In this document: positions 8,800 through 18,194 of the stretch, one piece after another
Layout: each line of letters opens with the position of its first letter
How positions within the stretch are numbered: the first letter of the stretch is position 1
DNA from: Bradyrhizobium sp. 200
GTDB lineage: Bacteria; Pseudomonadota; Alphaproteobacteria; Rhizobiales; Xanthobacteraceae
NCBI RefSeq assembly: GCF_023100945.1
Contig: NZ_CP064689.1
Location: forward strand, 6,244,001-6,308,000
Direction of reading: 5' to 3'
DNA length: 64,000 bases
Position numbers and translations under genes: made by a program
Notes under the pieces: generated by a model
Told to the model about the DNA's origin: nothing
Database searches by the model: none
What the model saw: the letters and a program-made list of their open reading frames with translations, nothing else

Positions 8800-10494
8800 G
8801 TGTACGACTTCATCATCGTCGGCGGCGGATCGGCGGGCTCGGTCATGGCCCACCGGCTCTCCGCCAGAAGCGCCAACAAGATCCTGCTCTGCGAAGCAGG
8901 CCAGGACACGCCGCCCGGCAACGAGCCGCCCGAAATCCGCGACAGCTATTCGGGGCTGGCATATTTCGATCCGCGCTTCCACTGGACCGAACTCAAGGTC
9001 ACGACGCAGGTCGTCAGCCACAACAATCCCGATGAGAGCCGCCCGCCGCTACGCAAATACGAGCAGGCGCGCGTGCTGGGCGGCGGGTCTTCCATCAATG
9101 GTCAGATGGCCAACCGCGGCGCGCCGACCGACTACGCGGAGTGGGAGGCCCGCGGCGCCACGGGCTGGAACTGGAAGGACGTGCTGCCCTATTTCAAGAA
9201 GGTCGAGCGTGACCTCGATTTTGACGGGCCGTTCCACGGCAAGGACGGCCGGATCCCCGTCCGCCGCATTCCGCAGGAGCATTGGACACGGCATTCGCAG
9301 GCGATGGGCGAGGCCTGCAAGCTCGCCGGCTTTGCGTTTCTGCCCGACCAGAACGGCGAGTTCGCAGACGGCTACTTCCCGGTGACACACTCCAACCAGG
9401 ACGAGCAGCGCGTCTCAGCCGCGATGGGCTATCTCGATCGCGAGACACGCAAGCGCGCCAACCTGACGATCTCGACCAACACAGAGGTCAAGGAGCTATT
9501 GTTCGAGGGCACGCAATGCGTCGGCGTGAAGGCACTGGTCGATGGAAGGGAACAGGAATTTCGCGGCCGCGAGGTCATCCTTTCCTGCGGCGCTATCCAT
9601 TCGCCGGCGCATCTGTTGCGCGCCGGCATCGGACCGGTCGGGCATCTGAAGGAGATGGGCATTCCGGTCCTGACGGGCCTTGCAGGCGTCGGCCAGCGTC
9701 TGATGGATCATCCCTCGATCGCGCTGTCATCCTTTGTCCGCCGCGGCGCGCGCATGAACGAGCACACCAGACGCCACATCCAGATGGGGCTGCGCTACTC
9801 CTCGGGGCTTCCCGGCATACCCGCCGGCGACATGTTCGTCGCCGTCCTCACCAAATCGGCCTGGCATTCGGTCGGCGAGCAGATCGCCTCGCTGCTCACC
9901 TTCGTCAACAAGACCTATTCGGAAACCGGCCAGGTGAAACTCGCCTCAACCGACCCGCGCGCAGAACCGATCGTCGAGTTCAACCTGCTGTCCGACAGGC
10001 GTGATCTCGACCGCCTGATGAGCGGCTTCCGCAAGATGGCGGCATTGCAGATGAGCGCGCCGCTCAAGGCGGTTACCGACAAGCCGTTTCCGGCCTCGTA
10101 TTCCGACCGCGTGCGCAAGATCGGCGTGGTCAACACGAAGAACAAGGTTCTCACCGCCATCGCCGCAACGCTGATGGACGGGCCGGCGGCGCTGCGCCAT
10201 TACATGATCGACAACTTCATCGTCGAAGGCTTTACGTTCGAACAGGTCATCAGCGACGACGAGGCACTCGAAGCCTTCGTGCGCAAGGCGGCGATCGGCG
10301 TGTGGCATGCCTCGTGCTCATGCCGGATGGGCCGCACCGACGATCCGATGGCGGTCGTCGACACGCAAGGCCGGGTCAAGGGCGTGCAGGGATTGCGCGT
10401 GGTCGACGCCTCGATTTTCCCGGTGGTGCCGTGCGCCAACACCAATTTCCCGGTCCTGATGGCGGCGGAAAAGATCGCAGACGCCATGCAGTGA
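8800..10494 (+). CDS. GMC-family FAD oxidoreductase (choline dehydrogenase-like)
   Basis: The 564-residue protein is a glucose-methanol-choline oxidoreductase. It has the N-terminal FAD fold (VYDFIIVGGGSAGSVMAHRL), the GMC signature RVLGGGSSINGQMANRG near residue 90, the second signature SCGAIHSPAHLLRAGIGPVG near 265, and the C-terminal active site with WHASCSCRMG (catalytic His) and CANTNFP. I start it at GTG 8800, preceded by AAGAGGA and followed at once by the FAD-binding strand; the frame stays open far upstream but that part is translated from the antisense of the cyclase gene. Substrate is an alcohol or polyol that I cannot specify. It is followed closely by aroC in convergent orientation. 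Confidence 0.9.
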   Translation: MYDFIIVGGGSAGSVMAHRLSARSANKILLCEAGQDTPPGNEPPEIRDSYSGLAYFDPRFHWTELKVTTQVVSHNNPDESRPPLRKYEQARVLGGGSSINGQMANRGAPTDYAEWEARGATGWNWKDVLPYFKKVERDLDFDGPFHGKDGRIPVRRIPQEHWTRHSQAMGEACKLAGFAFLPDQNGEFADGYFPVTHSNQDEQRVSAAMGYLDRETRKRANLTISTNTEVKELLFEGTQCVGVKALVDGREQEFRGREVILSCGAIHSPAHLLRAGIGPVGHLKEMGIPVLTGLAGVGQRLMDHPSIALSSFVRRGARMNEHTRRHIQMGLRYSSGLPGIPAGDMFVAVLTKSAWHSVGEQIASLLTFVNKTYSETGQVKLASTDPRAEPIVEFNLLSDRRDLDRLMSGFRKMAALQMSAPLKAVTDKPFPASYSDRVRKIGVVNTKNKVLTAIAATLMDGPAALRHYMIDNFIVEGFTFEQVISDDEALEAFVRKAAIGVWHASCSCRMGRTDDPMAVVDTQGRVKGVQGLRVVDASIFPVVPCANTNFPVLMAAEKIADAMQ

Positions 10495-10507
10495 GCGAAG
10501 CCGGGTC

Positions 10508-11596
10508 CTACCCGCCGACCTGGCCGCGATGGCGCAAAAAGTGATCCGCCAGCACGCAGGCCATCATGGCCTCACCCACCGGCACCGCGCGGATGCCGAC
10601 GCAGGGGTCGTGACGGCCCTTGGTCATGATGTCGGTGTCGGCGCCCGCACGATCAACGGTCTTGCGCGGGGAAAGGATCGACGACGTCGGCTTCACCGCA
10701 AATCGCACCACCACCGGCTGGCCGGTCGAGATGCCGCCGAGCACGCCGCCGGCATTGTTGGAGAGGAAGCGCGTGCCGTTGTTGCCGGTGCGCATCTCGT
10801 CGGCGTTTTCCTCGCCCGACAATTCGGCCGCGCCAAAGCCCGCGCCGATCTCGACGCCCTTGACCGCGTTGATGCTCATCATCGCCGCCGCCAGTTCGCC
10901 GTCGAGCTTGGCATAAATCGGGGCGCCCCAACCTGCCGGCACGCCTTCTGCGACCACCTCGATGACCGCGCCGATCGAGGAGCCGCTCTTGCGGATACCG
11001 TCGAGATATGTCTCGAAGAACGCCGCACTGTTCTTGTCGGGACAGAAGAACGGATTGCGCGCGATCTCGTCCCAGTCCCATTTGTCACGGTCGATCTTGT
11101 GCGGGCCCATCTGCACCAGCGCGCCGCGCACCTTCACATCGGGCAGGATTTTTCGCGCGATGGCGCCAGCCGCGACGCGCGTGGCGGTCTCGCGCGCCGA
11201 CGACCGTCCGCCGCCGCGATAATCGCGCAGGCCGTATTTGGCCTCATAGGTGAAGTCGGCGTGACCCGGGCGAAACTTGTCCTTGATCTCGGAATAGTCC
11301 TTGGAGCGCTGATCGGTGTTCTCGATCAGCAGCGCGATCGGCGTTCCCGTCGTCACCTGCACGCCGGTTTCGGGATGCGCCATCACGCCGGACAGGATCT
11401 TTACCGTGTCCGGCTCCTGGCGCTGGGTGGTGAAGCGCGACTGGCCGGGACGGCGGCGGTCGAGATCGTGCTGGATGTCCTCGTTGGTCAGCGGGATCAG
11501 CGGCGGGCAGCCGTCGACCACGCAGCCGATCGCGATCCCGTGGCTCTCGCCGAAGGTCGTGACCCGGAACATATGGCCGAAGGTGTTGTGGGACAT
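10508..11596 (-). CDS. aroC: Chorismate synthase
   Basis: AroC removes phosphate from 5-enolpyruvylshikimate-3-phosphate to form chorismate, using reduced FMN. The 362-residue protein has all family blocks: [20 protein letters not shown] at the start, [18 protein letters not shown], the [22 protein letters not shown] motif and [15 protein letters not shown] near the end. Length is normal. Its start is 175 bp from the next gene upstream, with a palindromic repeat between them. Confidence 0.98.
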   Translation of the reverse strand: MSHNTFGHMFRVTTFGESHGIAIGCVVDGCPPLIPLTNEDIQHDLDRRRPGQSRFTTQRQEPDTVKILSGVMAHPETGVQVTTGTPIALLIENTDQRSKDYSEIKDKFRPGHADFTYEAKYGLRDYRGGGRSSARETATRVAAGAIARKILPDVKVRGALVQMGPHKIDRDKWDWDEIARNPFFCPDKNSAAFFETYLDGIRKSGSSIGAVIEVVAEGVPAGWGAPIYAKLDGELAAAMMSINAVKGVEIGAGFGAAELSGEENADEMRTGNNGTRFLSNNAGGVLGGISTGQPVVVRFAVKPTSSILSPRKTVDRAGADTDIMTKGRHDPCVGIRAVPVGEAMMACVLADHFLRHRGQVGG

Positions 11597-11666
11597 GGTG
11601 CGCTTGGCTCGTAAGTCAGTGCTGACGTGTCGTAACGCGCACCTGGGGCAGCGTCAAACCCAAGCT

Positions 11667-11752
11667 CGTCATGCCCGGGCTTGTCCCGGGCATCCACGTC
11701 TTTCGGCCGGCAAAGCAAGACGTGGATGGCCGGGACAAGCCCGGCCATGACG
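11667..11752. repeat. Dispersed palindromic repeat, family D
   Basis: CGTCATGCCCGGGCTTGTCC and GGACAAGCCCGGCCATGACG form long inverted arms around CATCCACGTC...GACGTGGATG, itself an inner inverted pair. It lies between the phosphatase gene and aroC, both on the minus strand, so it would fold in their shared transcript if one exists. Confidence 0.85.
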
Positions 11753-11770
11753 GTGGAGGGAGCCCTGCCC

Positions 11771-12370
11771 TTAACTATACCTCCGCAACCCCCCGTCGCG
11801 GAACACGTAGACTGCCCCCTGCTCGATCAGGAGATCCGCGGCGCTTGTCGGGGTTTCGATGCCGAGCGCCACCATCAGCGCCCGCGCCGTGCCGCCATGG
11901 GCCACGGCGACGGTATCGCCCTTCACGGAATCGTACCAGTCGCGCATCCGGGCCTGTACTTCGGCGTAGGTCTCGCCGCCTTCCGGCGCCATCGTCCACT
12001 TCGCCGTCAGCCGCCTGGCATAGAGCACGGGATCGGCGGCCTGCATCTCGGCCAATGTCGAGCCCTCCCAGACGCCGTAGCCGATTTCGCGCAGGCGGTC
12101 GTCGAGCGCGTAGTCTGCCGGCGGAAGTTTCAGGGCGCCGCGCACCAATTCCATCGTCGCCCGCGCGCGGCCAAGCGGGCTTGCGACGAACGGCAGCGCG
12201 GCCTTGTCGCGGCCATCGCGCGCGAACAGCTCGGCCAGCACGCTGCCGGCATGGGCGGCCTGCCGGCGGCCGAGATCATTGAGCGGAATGTCCTGCGCAC
12301 CCTGCAGCCTGCCTTCCGCGTTCCACGACGTCTCGCCGTGGCGGATGTAGTAGATCACGGGCGAAGGCAT
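11771..12370 (-). CDS. Histidine phosphatase family protein (phosphoglycerate mutase-like)
   Basis: The 199-residue protein starts MPSPVIYYIRHGETSWNAEGRLQG with the RHG catalytic His motif and later has AVAHGGTARALM with the second catalytic His, typical of cofactor-independent-length (about 200-residue) branch-2-like phosphatases related to CobC and GpmB. Substrate cannot be deduced. It is 12 bp downstream of fabI on the same strand, so the two are likely co-transcribed. Confidence 0.88.
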   Translation of the reverse strand: MPSPVIYYIRHGETSWNAEGRLQGAQDIPLNDLGRRQAAHAGSVLAELFARDGRDKAALPFVASPLGRARATMELVRGALKLPPADYALDDRLREIGYGVWEGSTLAEMQAADPVLYARRLTAKWTMAPEGGETYAEVQARMRDWYDSVKGDTVAVAHGGTARALMVALGIETPTSAADLLIEQGAVYVFRDGGLRRYS

Positions 12371-12382
12371 CGGACTATCAGG

Positions 12383-13213
12383 CTATTCCTTGCTCGGCGA
12401 ATTCGACAGCGAGATATCCGGCGCGTCGGGCCGCTTCATGCCGACGACGTGATAGCCGGAATCGACATGATGCACCTCGCCGGTGACGCCGCGCGACAGG
12501 TCCGACAGCAGATACAGCGCGCTGTCGCCGACCTCGTCGATGCTGACGGTGCGGCGCAGCGGTGCGTTGTATTCATTCCACTTCAGAATGTAGCGGAAGT
12601 CGCCGATGCCGGAAGCCGCCAGCGTCTTGATGGGACCTGCCGAGATCGCGTTGACGCGGATGTTCTTCTCGCCAAGGTCTGCGGCGAGATAGCGCACGCT
12701 GGCTTCGAGCGCGGCCTTCGCAACTCCCATGACGTTGTAATGCGGCATCCATTTCTCGGCGCCGTAATAGGTCAGCGTGATGATCGAGCCGCCATCGGTC
12801 ATCAGCTTCTCGGCGCGTTGCGCGATCGCCGTCAGCGAGTAGCAGGAGATCAGCATGCTCTTGGTGAAATTGTCCTGTGTCGTCTCCAGATAACGGCCGT
12901 CGAGCTGGTCCTTGTCGGCGAAGGCGATGGCATGGACCACGAAGTCGATCTTGCCCCATTTTTCGCGAAGCACGTCGAATACCGCGTCGATGGTGGCGGA
13001 ATCGGTGACGTCGCAATGGCCGAGCAGGAGGCCGTTCAGCTCCTTGGCCAGCGGCTCGACCCGCTTCTTCAGCGCATCGCCCTGCCAGGTGAGCGCGATT
13101 TCCGCGCCGGCGTCGTGGCATGCCTTGGCGATGCCCCAGGCGATCGAGCGGTTGTTGGCGACGCCGAGGATCACCCCGCGCTTGCCCTGCATCAGACCTG
13201 ATTTTTGCGACAT
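12383..13213 (-). CDS. fabI: Enoyl-[acyl-carrier-protein] reductase (NADH)
   Basis: FabI carries out the last reduction of each fatty-acid elongation cycle. The 276-residue protein has the atypical SDR cofactor motif VILGVANNRSIAWGIA (residues about 13-28), the active site TYYGAEKWMPHYNVMGVAK with catalytic Tyr and Lys six residues apart (Y-x6-K), and SAGPIKTLAASGI for the substrate loop, all FabI marks. ATG 13213 (MSQKSGLMQGKRG) is the family start; an upstream frame extension is not conserved in style. The gene is divergent from the ECF sigma factor gene, with 138 bp between starts. Confidence 0.96.
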   Translation of the reverse strand: MSQKSGLMQGKRGVILGVANNRSIAWGIAKACHDAGAEIALTWQGDALKKRVEPLAKELNGLLLGHCDVTDSATIDAVFDVLREKWGKIDFVVHAIAFADKDQLDGRYLETTQDNFTKSMLISCYSLTAIAQRAEKLMTDGGSIITLTYYGAEKWMPHYNVMGVAKAALEASVRYLAADLGEKNIRVNAISAGPIKTLAASGIGDFRYILKWNEYNAPLRRTVSIDEVGDSALYLLSDLSRGVTGEVHHVDSGYHVVGMKRPDAPDISLSNSPSKE

Positions 13214-13351
13214 CTTAAGTTTCCAATCGCGCTTCCCTGCCGGGCTTGGAGGTACACCAGCACTCCGGTGCGGTCGAGCCCAAATCGGCTTCCGCATTAA
13301 CGCTGTTTTCGATGCGCCTCAATGCTGGAATAGACGGGAGAATTGGGTGTT

Positions 13352-13888
13352 ATGATGGGTAAGGCGTTCGCGCCCGGCAACCCTTGCAATCTGGTGCAGA
13401 TGAGCGCGTTTCGTCAAAGTGTCGAAGCCATGATTCCGGCGCTCCGCCGCTATGCACGGGCCCTCGCCCGCGATGCCGACATCGCCGACGACCTGGTGCA
13501 GGATACGCTGGTGCGTGCGTTGCGTTCGGAACGACTGTTTCTCGGCGGCGACGTCAGGAGCTGGCTCTATACGATCCTGACCAATTTGAACAAGAACCGG
13601 CGGCGTTCGCTGGCGCGGCGGCCGCAATTCATGCCGCTGCTCGACAACAACCCGGATGCCAGCGGCACCGAGGCGGAGGGCCGCGATATCGCCCGCGCGC
13701 TCGCAACGCTGGTGGAAGAACAGCGTTCGGTGCTGCTGCTGGTGATGCTGGAAGGACTGAGCTACCGCGAGGTCGCCGACATCCAGGGCGTACCGATCGG
13801 CACCGTAATGTCCCGGCTTGCCCGCGCACGCGCGCATGTCAAAGCTTCGCTCGAGGGCGAGCGCACGGCGCTGCGGCGGGTGAAATGA
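13352..13888 (+). CDS. ECF-type RNA polymerase sigma factor
   Basis: The 178-residue protein has sigma region 2 (RRYARALARDADIADDLVQDTLVRALR; then RSWLYTILTNLNKNRRR) and region 4 with a helix-turn-helix (LEGLSYREVADIQGVPIGTVMSRLARAR). That is the compact ECF layout. ATG 13352 has GGGAG 12 bases upstream; ATG 13400 (MSAFRQS) is a possible alternative start. The next gene is a membrane anti-sigma factor, so activity is probably held in check at the membrane and released by an envelope or redox signal; the signal is unknown. No convincing self-regulated promoter motif was found upstream. Confidence 0.93.
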   Translation: MMGKAFAPGNPCNLVQMSAFRQSVEAMIPALRRYARALARDADIADDLVQDTLVRALRSERLFLGGDVRSWLYTILTNLNKNRRRSLARRPQFMPLLDNNPDASGTEAEGRDIARALATLVEEQRSVLLLVMLEGLSYREVADIQGVPIGTVMSRLARARAHVKASLEGERTALRRVK

Positions 13889-13952
13889 TGAAAACGTGAC
13901 GTACAGGCGGATCAGAGAATAGACGCAGGATCAGGAAGAGACAGAGACGACA

Positions 13953-14726
13953 ATGACCGATCGCAACATTCCCGTCACCGAAGACGAGCTGCATGCTTAC
14001 GTCGACAACGAGCTGCCGGCGGAACGCCGCGGCGATGTCGAGGCGTGGCTCGCCTCGCATCCCGACGATGCCGCGCGGGTGCAGTCGTGGCGCGCGATGG
14101 CGGAAGCGCTGCATGCCAGATACGATTCGGTTATCGACGAGGCGGTGCCGAAGCGGCTCGAGATCGAGCGGCTGGTGCGGCAGCCGCGCAAATGGGTGTA
14201 TGGCGCGGTGGCGGCCACGCTGGCGGCGTTTATCGTCGGCGGCGGCGTCGGCTGGCTCGCGCGCGGCGCGACCGCAGCGCCCTCAGCTTTCCAACATCTG
14301 ACGGCGCACGCGATCGAAGCGCACCGGCTTTACGTGGTGGAAGTCCGGCATCCCGTCGAGGTGCCGGGCACCGAACGCAGTCATCTGCAGCAGTGGCTGA
14401 CCAAGCGCTGCGGCTGGGTCGTCCGCGCACCCGAACTGGCGGGGGCCGGATTGAAGCTCGTCGGCGGGCGGCTGCTGCCGGGTTCCGGAGGTCCGGCGTC
14501 CTTCATGATGTATGAGAGCGCCTCGGGCGAACGCTTCACGATCTACACCGTGAAATCGAACGCCGAGGCAACACAGATGCGTTACGCGGCGGAAGGCAAG
14601 GAGAGCACGCTGTTCTGGGCCGATGACGGCGTCATCTATGCCGTGGTGTCCACCGGCGTCGACCGGGGGCGGCTGACCCAGGTCGCCCAGGCCATCTACG
14701 ACCAGATGGAGAAAAAGGGCGGCTGA
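13953..14726 (+). CDS. Membrane-anchored anti-sigma factor
   Basis: The 257-residue protein starts with an anti-sigma-like helical domain (TEDELHAYVDNELPAERRGDVEAWLASHPDDAARV) that lacks the HxxxCxxC zinc ligands of ZAS proteins. One membrane helix follows at about residues 88-108 (WVYGAVAATLAAFIVGGGVGWLA), then a 150-residue periplasmic domain with VGGRLLPGSGGPASFMMYES and ERFTIYTVKS. It lies 64 bp after the ECF sigma gene on the same strand, which supports a cognate pair. The periplasmic part is probably the sensor; what it senses is unknown. Confidence 0.87.
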   Translation: MTDRNIPVTEDELHAYVDNELPAERRGDVEAWLASHPDDAARVQSWRAMAEALHARYDSVIDEAVPKRLEIERLVRQPRKWVYGAVAATLAAFIVGGGVGWLARGATAAPSAFQHLTAHAIEAHRLYVVEVRHPVEVPGTERSHLQQWLTKRCGWVVRAPELAGAGLKLVGGRLLPGSGGPASFMMYESASGERFTIYTVKSNAEATQMRYAAEGKESTLFWADDGVIYAVVSTGVDRGRLTQVAQAIYDQMEKKGG

Positions 14727-15015
14727 ACAACGTCAGATCGCTTGTCCCAATTCTGACATCGAAAATCTGGAATCAAAACACCAGCGCGTCTCAATAATGC
14801 ACCGGGTGATCACGCGAAAATGAGTGGCGCTCGATCCGCCGATCGGCGCAAGCGGCCTCGATCGGGGTTTGGTACCGCGCTGGTCCCCCTTTCGAGGCCG
14901 CCCCTTTTTCCAGAAAACCCTTTGTTTCCAGGAAGAAGCGCGCTTTTCGGGAACTCCGGCTCGGAAACCCCGCTATCCGATTCCAGGCAAAATCTGCGCC
15001 GCGAACCCGGCCGAA
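14727..15015. other. Intergenic region between anti-sigma gene and J-domain gene
   Basis: About 290 bp between convergent genes. A minus-strand frame (14810-15061) is open but has no ribosome site, begins inside the J-domain gene and shows no family likeness. I see no clear terminator or RNA gene. Confidence 0.5.
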
Positions 15016-15990
15016 TCAGCCGAAATCGCTGCGCGGATTGTACGGGTGGCCATCGCGCCACTTTTGCATCAATGCCTCAAGATCGCTGTCGTTCCCATCG
15101 GGCAAAATAATTCGGATGGTGACGAACAGGTCCCCCGTTCCCCCGGGCTTGGGCAGACCCTTGCCCTTGAGGCGGAAGATGCGGCCGCTGGAAGTATTTT
15201 TCGGGATGGAGAGTTCGACCGCGCTGCCGAGGGTCGGCACGCGGACCTTGCCGCCCAGCACCGCTTCATAGAGCGTCACGGGCAGATCCAGCCGTAGATC
15301 GCTGCCATCGACCTTGAAATAGGGATGCGGCGCGATGCTGACCGTAATCAACAGATCGCCCGGCGGGTGACCGGGGGCGGTTTCGCCCTGCCCTTTCAGC
15401 CGGATCTGCTGGCCGGCGGTGACGCCTGCGGGGATCTTGACGTTGAGCTCCTTGCCGGTCGGCAGGCGAACGCGCTTTTCCCCGCCTTTGACCGACTCTT
15501 CCAGCGACACCGTCATGGCGACGTTCAGATCGAGGTCGAGGCCGATCCCGCCGGTGTCGAATTCAAAGGTCCGGCCACCGCCCGGACGTCCGCCCCGGGC
15601 CGCGCCGCCGAACATGCTGTTGAGGATATCCTCGAAACCGCCGCCGCCCGCGCCGGCAGGGCCACCGCCGGTGCGGAAGGTGTAGGACTCAAAGCCGCCG
15701 GGCCCACCGGCGCGACCGCGCGGGTCGCCGCCGCCAAAGCCGCCACCAGGAAAACCCTGGAAGCGTGGCTTGCCGTCGGCGTCGATCTCGCCGCGGTCGA
15801 ACTGCTTGCGCTTGTCCTCGTCGCCGATGATCTCGTTGGCCGAATTGATCTCGGAAAAGCGCGCAGCCGCCTTCGGATCGTTCGTGTTGTTGTCAGGGTG
15901 ATGCTTCTTGGCGAGCTTGCGATAGGCACTCTTGATCGCCGCAGCGCTGGCGCCCCGCGGCACCCCCAAGACCTCATAGGGGTCGCGCAT
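15016..15990 (-). CDS. J-domain co-chaperone, class II DnaJ (CbpA-like)
   Basis: J-domain proteins stimulate DnaK ATPase and hand over clients. The 324-residue protein starts with a J domain (MRDPYEVLGVPRGASAAAIK, with the HPD motif in KKHHPDNNTND), then a Gly/Phe-rich linker (about residues 75-130) and two C-terminal beta-sandwich domains (VSLEESVKGGEKRVRLPTGK; VTLYEAVLGGKVRVPTLGS). The CxxCxGxG zinc domain of class I DnaJ is absent, so this is CbpA-like. Length fits. It is a single gene. Confidence 0.93.
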   Translation of the reverse strand: MRDPYEVLGVPRGASAAAIKSAYRKLAKKHHPDNNTNDPKAAARFSEINSANEIIGDEDKRKQFDRGEIDADGKPRFQGFPGGGFGGGDPRGRAGGPGGFESYTFRTGGGPAGAGGGGFEDILNSMFGGAARGGRPGGGRTFEFDTGGIGLDLDLNVAMTVSLEESVKGGEKRVRLPTGKELNVKIPAGVTAGQQIRLKGQGETAPGHPPGDLLITVSIAPHPYFKVDGSDLRLDLPVTLYEAVLGGKVRVPTLGSAVELSIPKNTSSGRIFRLKGKGLPKPGGTGDLFVTIRIILPDGNDSDLEALMQKWRDGHPYNPRSDFG

Positions 15991-16063
15991 CCGTCAGGTC
16001 TCCTTCACGGGATTTGGGTTCTTTGAAGCTTAGGGCAATTCGCCCGCTTTGGCTTCATCTGGG

Positions 16064-16091
16064 GAGCCAGTTGCATTTTTGCAACTAGCTC
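16064..16091. terminator. Hairpin downstream of the lipoprotein-like gene
   Basis: GAGC-c-AGTTGCA / TGCAACT-a-GCTC with a TTTT loop makes an 11-bp stem with one mismatch. It lies 45 bp past the stop of the minus-strand gene at 16137. There is no T tract after it on the minus strand, so termination is only possible, not shown. Confidence 0.4.
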
Positions 16092-16093
16092 GA

Positions 16094-16125
16094 AGGCTTG
16101 GTTTGAAAAAGGCTTGGTTTGAAAA
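16094..16125. repeat. Tandem duplication of a 16-bp unit
   Basis: AGGCTTGGTTTGAAAA occurs twice head to tail (16094-16109 and 16110-16125), just past the stop codon of the next minus-strand gene. Probably a recent slippage event. Confidence 0.9.
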
Positions 16126-16136
16126 CCTTTGCGGCC

Positions 16137-16544
16137 CTATCCCCTCGTCCAGGGCTTGATCGTGTGGATTTCCCAACGGCCCTGACCGGCCTTGCAGGCA
16201 GCACCCTGCAGCCAGCTTTCCGCGCGGCCGTTGACGTAGCTCGCCAGGAAATCCCGGCAGGTGCGCCCGTCTTCTGCGGAATAGGCCTGGGACAGCGGCG
16301 TCACCGAGCCGCGTGCGCCGGTCTCCGGGTTTTCCCAAGGCTGGCTGGAATCCTTGTCGCCCTTGGTCAGCACGTCGGAAGCGGCGGTGCGCGCAAAGGC
16401 AAGATCGCTCTCGGTCGGCACCGGCGCCGTGCCCGGGTGCTTGCCCAGCGCACTCGTGACGTCGGCAGCGTTCATCCTGGCGTAGGCATCCGGGCGCGAC
16501 AGGCTGCAGCCGCCCGAGCCGAGGCCGATCAAAATCAACGTCAT
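16137..16544 (-). CDS. RT0821/Lpp0805-type surface protein, putative lipoprotein
   Basis: A 135-residue exported protein: [21 protein letters not shown] looks like a short signal peptide with a non-ideal lipobox (SGGC). The C-terminal half ([45 protein letters not shown]) matches the layout of RT0821/Lpp0805 surface proteins related to the 17-kDa antigen. ATG 16544 is my choice; a TTG at 16652 would add 36 residues and overlap the divergent pdxH promoter. The function of this family is unknown, though outer-membrane association is likely. Confidence 0.7.
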   Translation of the reverse strand: MTLILIGLGSGGCSLSRPDAYARMNAADVTSALGKHPGTAPVPTESDLAFARTAASDVLTKGDKDSSQPWENPETGARGSVTPLSQAYSAEDGRTCRDFLASYVNGRAESWLQGAACKAGQGRWEIHTIKPWTRG

Positions 16545-16666
16545 CGCAGCACCCGTCGGCCCGATCGCCGATAGGCCAACGCGTCCCCATGCCCTATATA
16601 GGGCTTGCCCGTATCGGGGCTGCAACGCGTTCTGGGACGCGAGGGTACGCAACTGGGACTCCTGAC

Positions 16667-17308
16667 ATGACGGACACGACCTCCATCAAACACCCGACAC
16701 CGTTAACATCGGGTGATTTTACCGCGGCCGAGGAACCGTTTGCGCTGTTCGCCGAGTGGTTTGCGGAGGCCGTGAAGTCCGAGCCGAACGATCCCAATGC
16801 AATGGCGCTGGCGACCGTCGACACCGAAGGGCTGCCGGACGTCCGGATGGTGCTGATGAAGGGCTATGATGCGGATGGTTTCGTGTTCTACAGCCACATT
16901 GCCAGCCAGAAGGGCCGCGAACTCGCCGCAAATCCTAAGGCGGCTTTACTATTTCACTGGAAGTCGCTGCGCCGTCAGGTGCGGATCCGCGGCAACGTGT
17001 CACCGGTGACGGATGAGGAAGCCGACGCCTATTTCGCCACCCGCCCGAAGCAGGCGCAGATCGGCGCCTGGGCCAGCAAGCAGTCGCAGCCGCTGGAGAG
17101 CCGCTTCGCCTTCGAGCAGGCGATCGCGCTGGTCGCCGCCAAACATATGATCGGCGAAGTGCCGCGCCCGCCGGGCTGGAGCGGCTGGCGCATCGAGCCA
17201 CGGCGTTTCGAATTCTGGCACGACCGCCCGTTCCGCCTGCACGACCGCATCGAATTCCGCCGCGATGCGCCGGCACAAGCCTGGAGCAAGGTGCGGCTCT
17301 ATCCCTGA
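16667..17308 (+). CDS. pdxH: Pyridoxine/pyridoxamine 5'-phosphate oxidase
   Basis: PdxH oxidises PNP or PMP to pyridoxal 5'-phosphate with FMN. The 213-residue protein shows the FMN-binding split barrel: [56 protein letters not shown], and the C-terminal dimer motif [30 protein letters not shown] 16667 is the family start; the frame is open upstream but those codons lie in the divergent promoter region. It is followed 40 bp later by an SDR gene. Confidence 0.97.
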   Translation: MTDTTSIKHPTPLTSGDFTAAEEPFALFAEWFAEAVKSEPNDPNAMALATVDTEGLPDVRMVLMKGYDADGFVFYSHIASQKGRELAANPKAALLFHWKSLRRQVRIRGNVSPVTDEEADAYFATRPKQAQIGAWASKQSQPLESRFAFEQAIALVAAKHMIGEVPRPPGWSGWRIEPRRFEFWHDRPFRLHDRIEFRRDAPAQAWSKVRLYP

Positions 17309-17348
17309 TGCCACGAGCCTAGACGCTGTTCAAAGCTGAAAGACCTAC

Positions 17349-18101
17349 ATGCCCTCTTCATCCAACGCGCCGCGGCGCACGCTGCTCTTGACCGGCGCCA
17401 GCCGCGGCATCGGCCATGCCACCGCGATCCGGTTCTCCTCGGCCGGCTGGCGCGTCATCACCTGCTCGCGGCATGCCTTTCCGGAAATCTGCCCGTGGGG
17501 CGCAGGCCCGGAGGACCACATCGAGGTCGACCTCGGCAGCCACGACGACACCGTGCGCGCGATTGGCGAGATCCGCCGGCGGCTGGAGAACGACGAGCTG
17601 CACGCGCTGGTCAACAACGCCGCGATCTCGCCCAAGGCTCCGGATGGCGGGCGGCTCGGCACCATGGACACCGATGTCGAGACCTGGAGCCACGTCTTTC
17701 ATGTCAACTTCTTCGCGCCGGTCATGATCGCGCGCGGCCTGATCGAAGAGCTCAAGCACGCGAAGGGCGCCGTGGTGAACGTCACCTCGATCGCGGGCTC
17801 GCGCGTGCACCCGTTCGCGGGCGCGGCCTATGCGACATCGAAGGCAGCGCTTGCTTCACTCACGCGGGAAATGGCGTTCGACTTCGGCCGCGTCGGCGTC
17901 CGTGTCAACGCGATCGCGCCGGGCGAGATCGACACGTCGATCCTGTCGCCGGGCACCGAGAAGATCGTCGAGCAGCAGATTCCGATGCACCGCCTCGGCA
18001 CGCCGGACGAGGTCGCGAAGATCATCTATGTGCTGTGCACGGAAACCAGTTCGTATGTGAACGGCGCCGAGATCCACATCAACGGCGGCCAGCACGTTTA
18101 G
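17349..18101 (+). CDS. SDR-family NAD(P)-dependent oxidoreductase
   Basis: A 250-residue classical short-chain dehydrogenase: TGASRGIG near residues 15-22, NNAA near 89-92, catalytic Ser in NVTSIAGS, YATSK as the YxxxK pair, and a C-terminal NGAEIHINGGQHV. The substrate is unknown. It follows pdxH with a 40-bp gap, so the two may be co-transcribed; I see no biochemical reason for the pairing. Confidence 0.9.
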   Translation: MPSSSNAPRRTLLLTGASRGIGHATAIRFSSAGWRVITCSRHAFPEICPWGAGPEDHIEVDLGSHDDTVRAIGEIRRRLENDELHALVNNAAISPKAPDGGRLGTMDTDVETWSHVFHVNFFAPVMIARGLIEELKHAKGAVVNVTSIAGSRVHPFAGAAYATSKAALASLTREMAFDFGRVGVRVNAIAPGEIDTSILSPGTEKIVEQQIPMHRLGTPDEVAKIIYVLCTETSSYVNGAEIHINGGQHV

Positions 18102-18117
18102 CGCGACAGGCCCGTCA

Positions 18118-18185
18118 CCGCGACGAAGCAATCAAGGTTTGCTTCGTGGTTTCCGGATTGCTGAGCTATCGCCCGCAATGACGCG
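18118..18185. repeat. Dispersed repeat fragment with GACGAAGCAATC arms
   Basis: CGACGAAGCAATCAAGG ... CCGGATTGCTGAGC ... CGCAATGACGCG is a degenerate inverted element resembling the CGTCATTGCGAGCGAAGCAATCC repeats common between genes in this bacterial group. It separates two convergent genes. Confidence 0.5.
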
Positions 18186-18194
18186 ACGTGCCAT

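Noticed and set aside
11681..13201. 506-codon + strand frame across the phosphatase and fabI
   Set aside because: Antisense of two well-defined genes.
14810..15061. Open minus-strand frame after the J-domain gene
   Set aside because: It begins inside the J-domain gene, has no ribosome site, and the peptide shows no recognised family.
16545..16652. Longer N terminus for the lipoprotein-like gene from TTG 16652
   Set aside because: It would move the signal peptide inside the protein and overlap the pdxH promoter.
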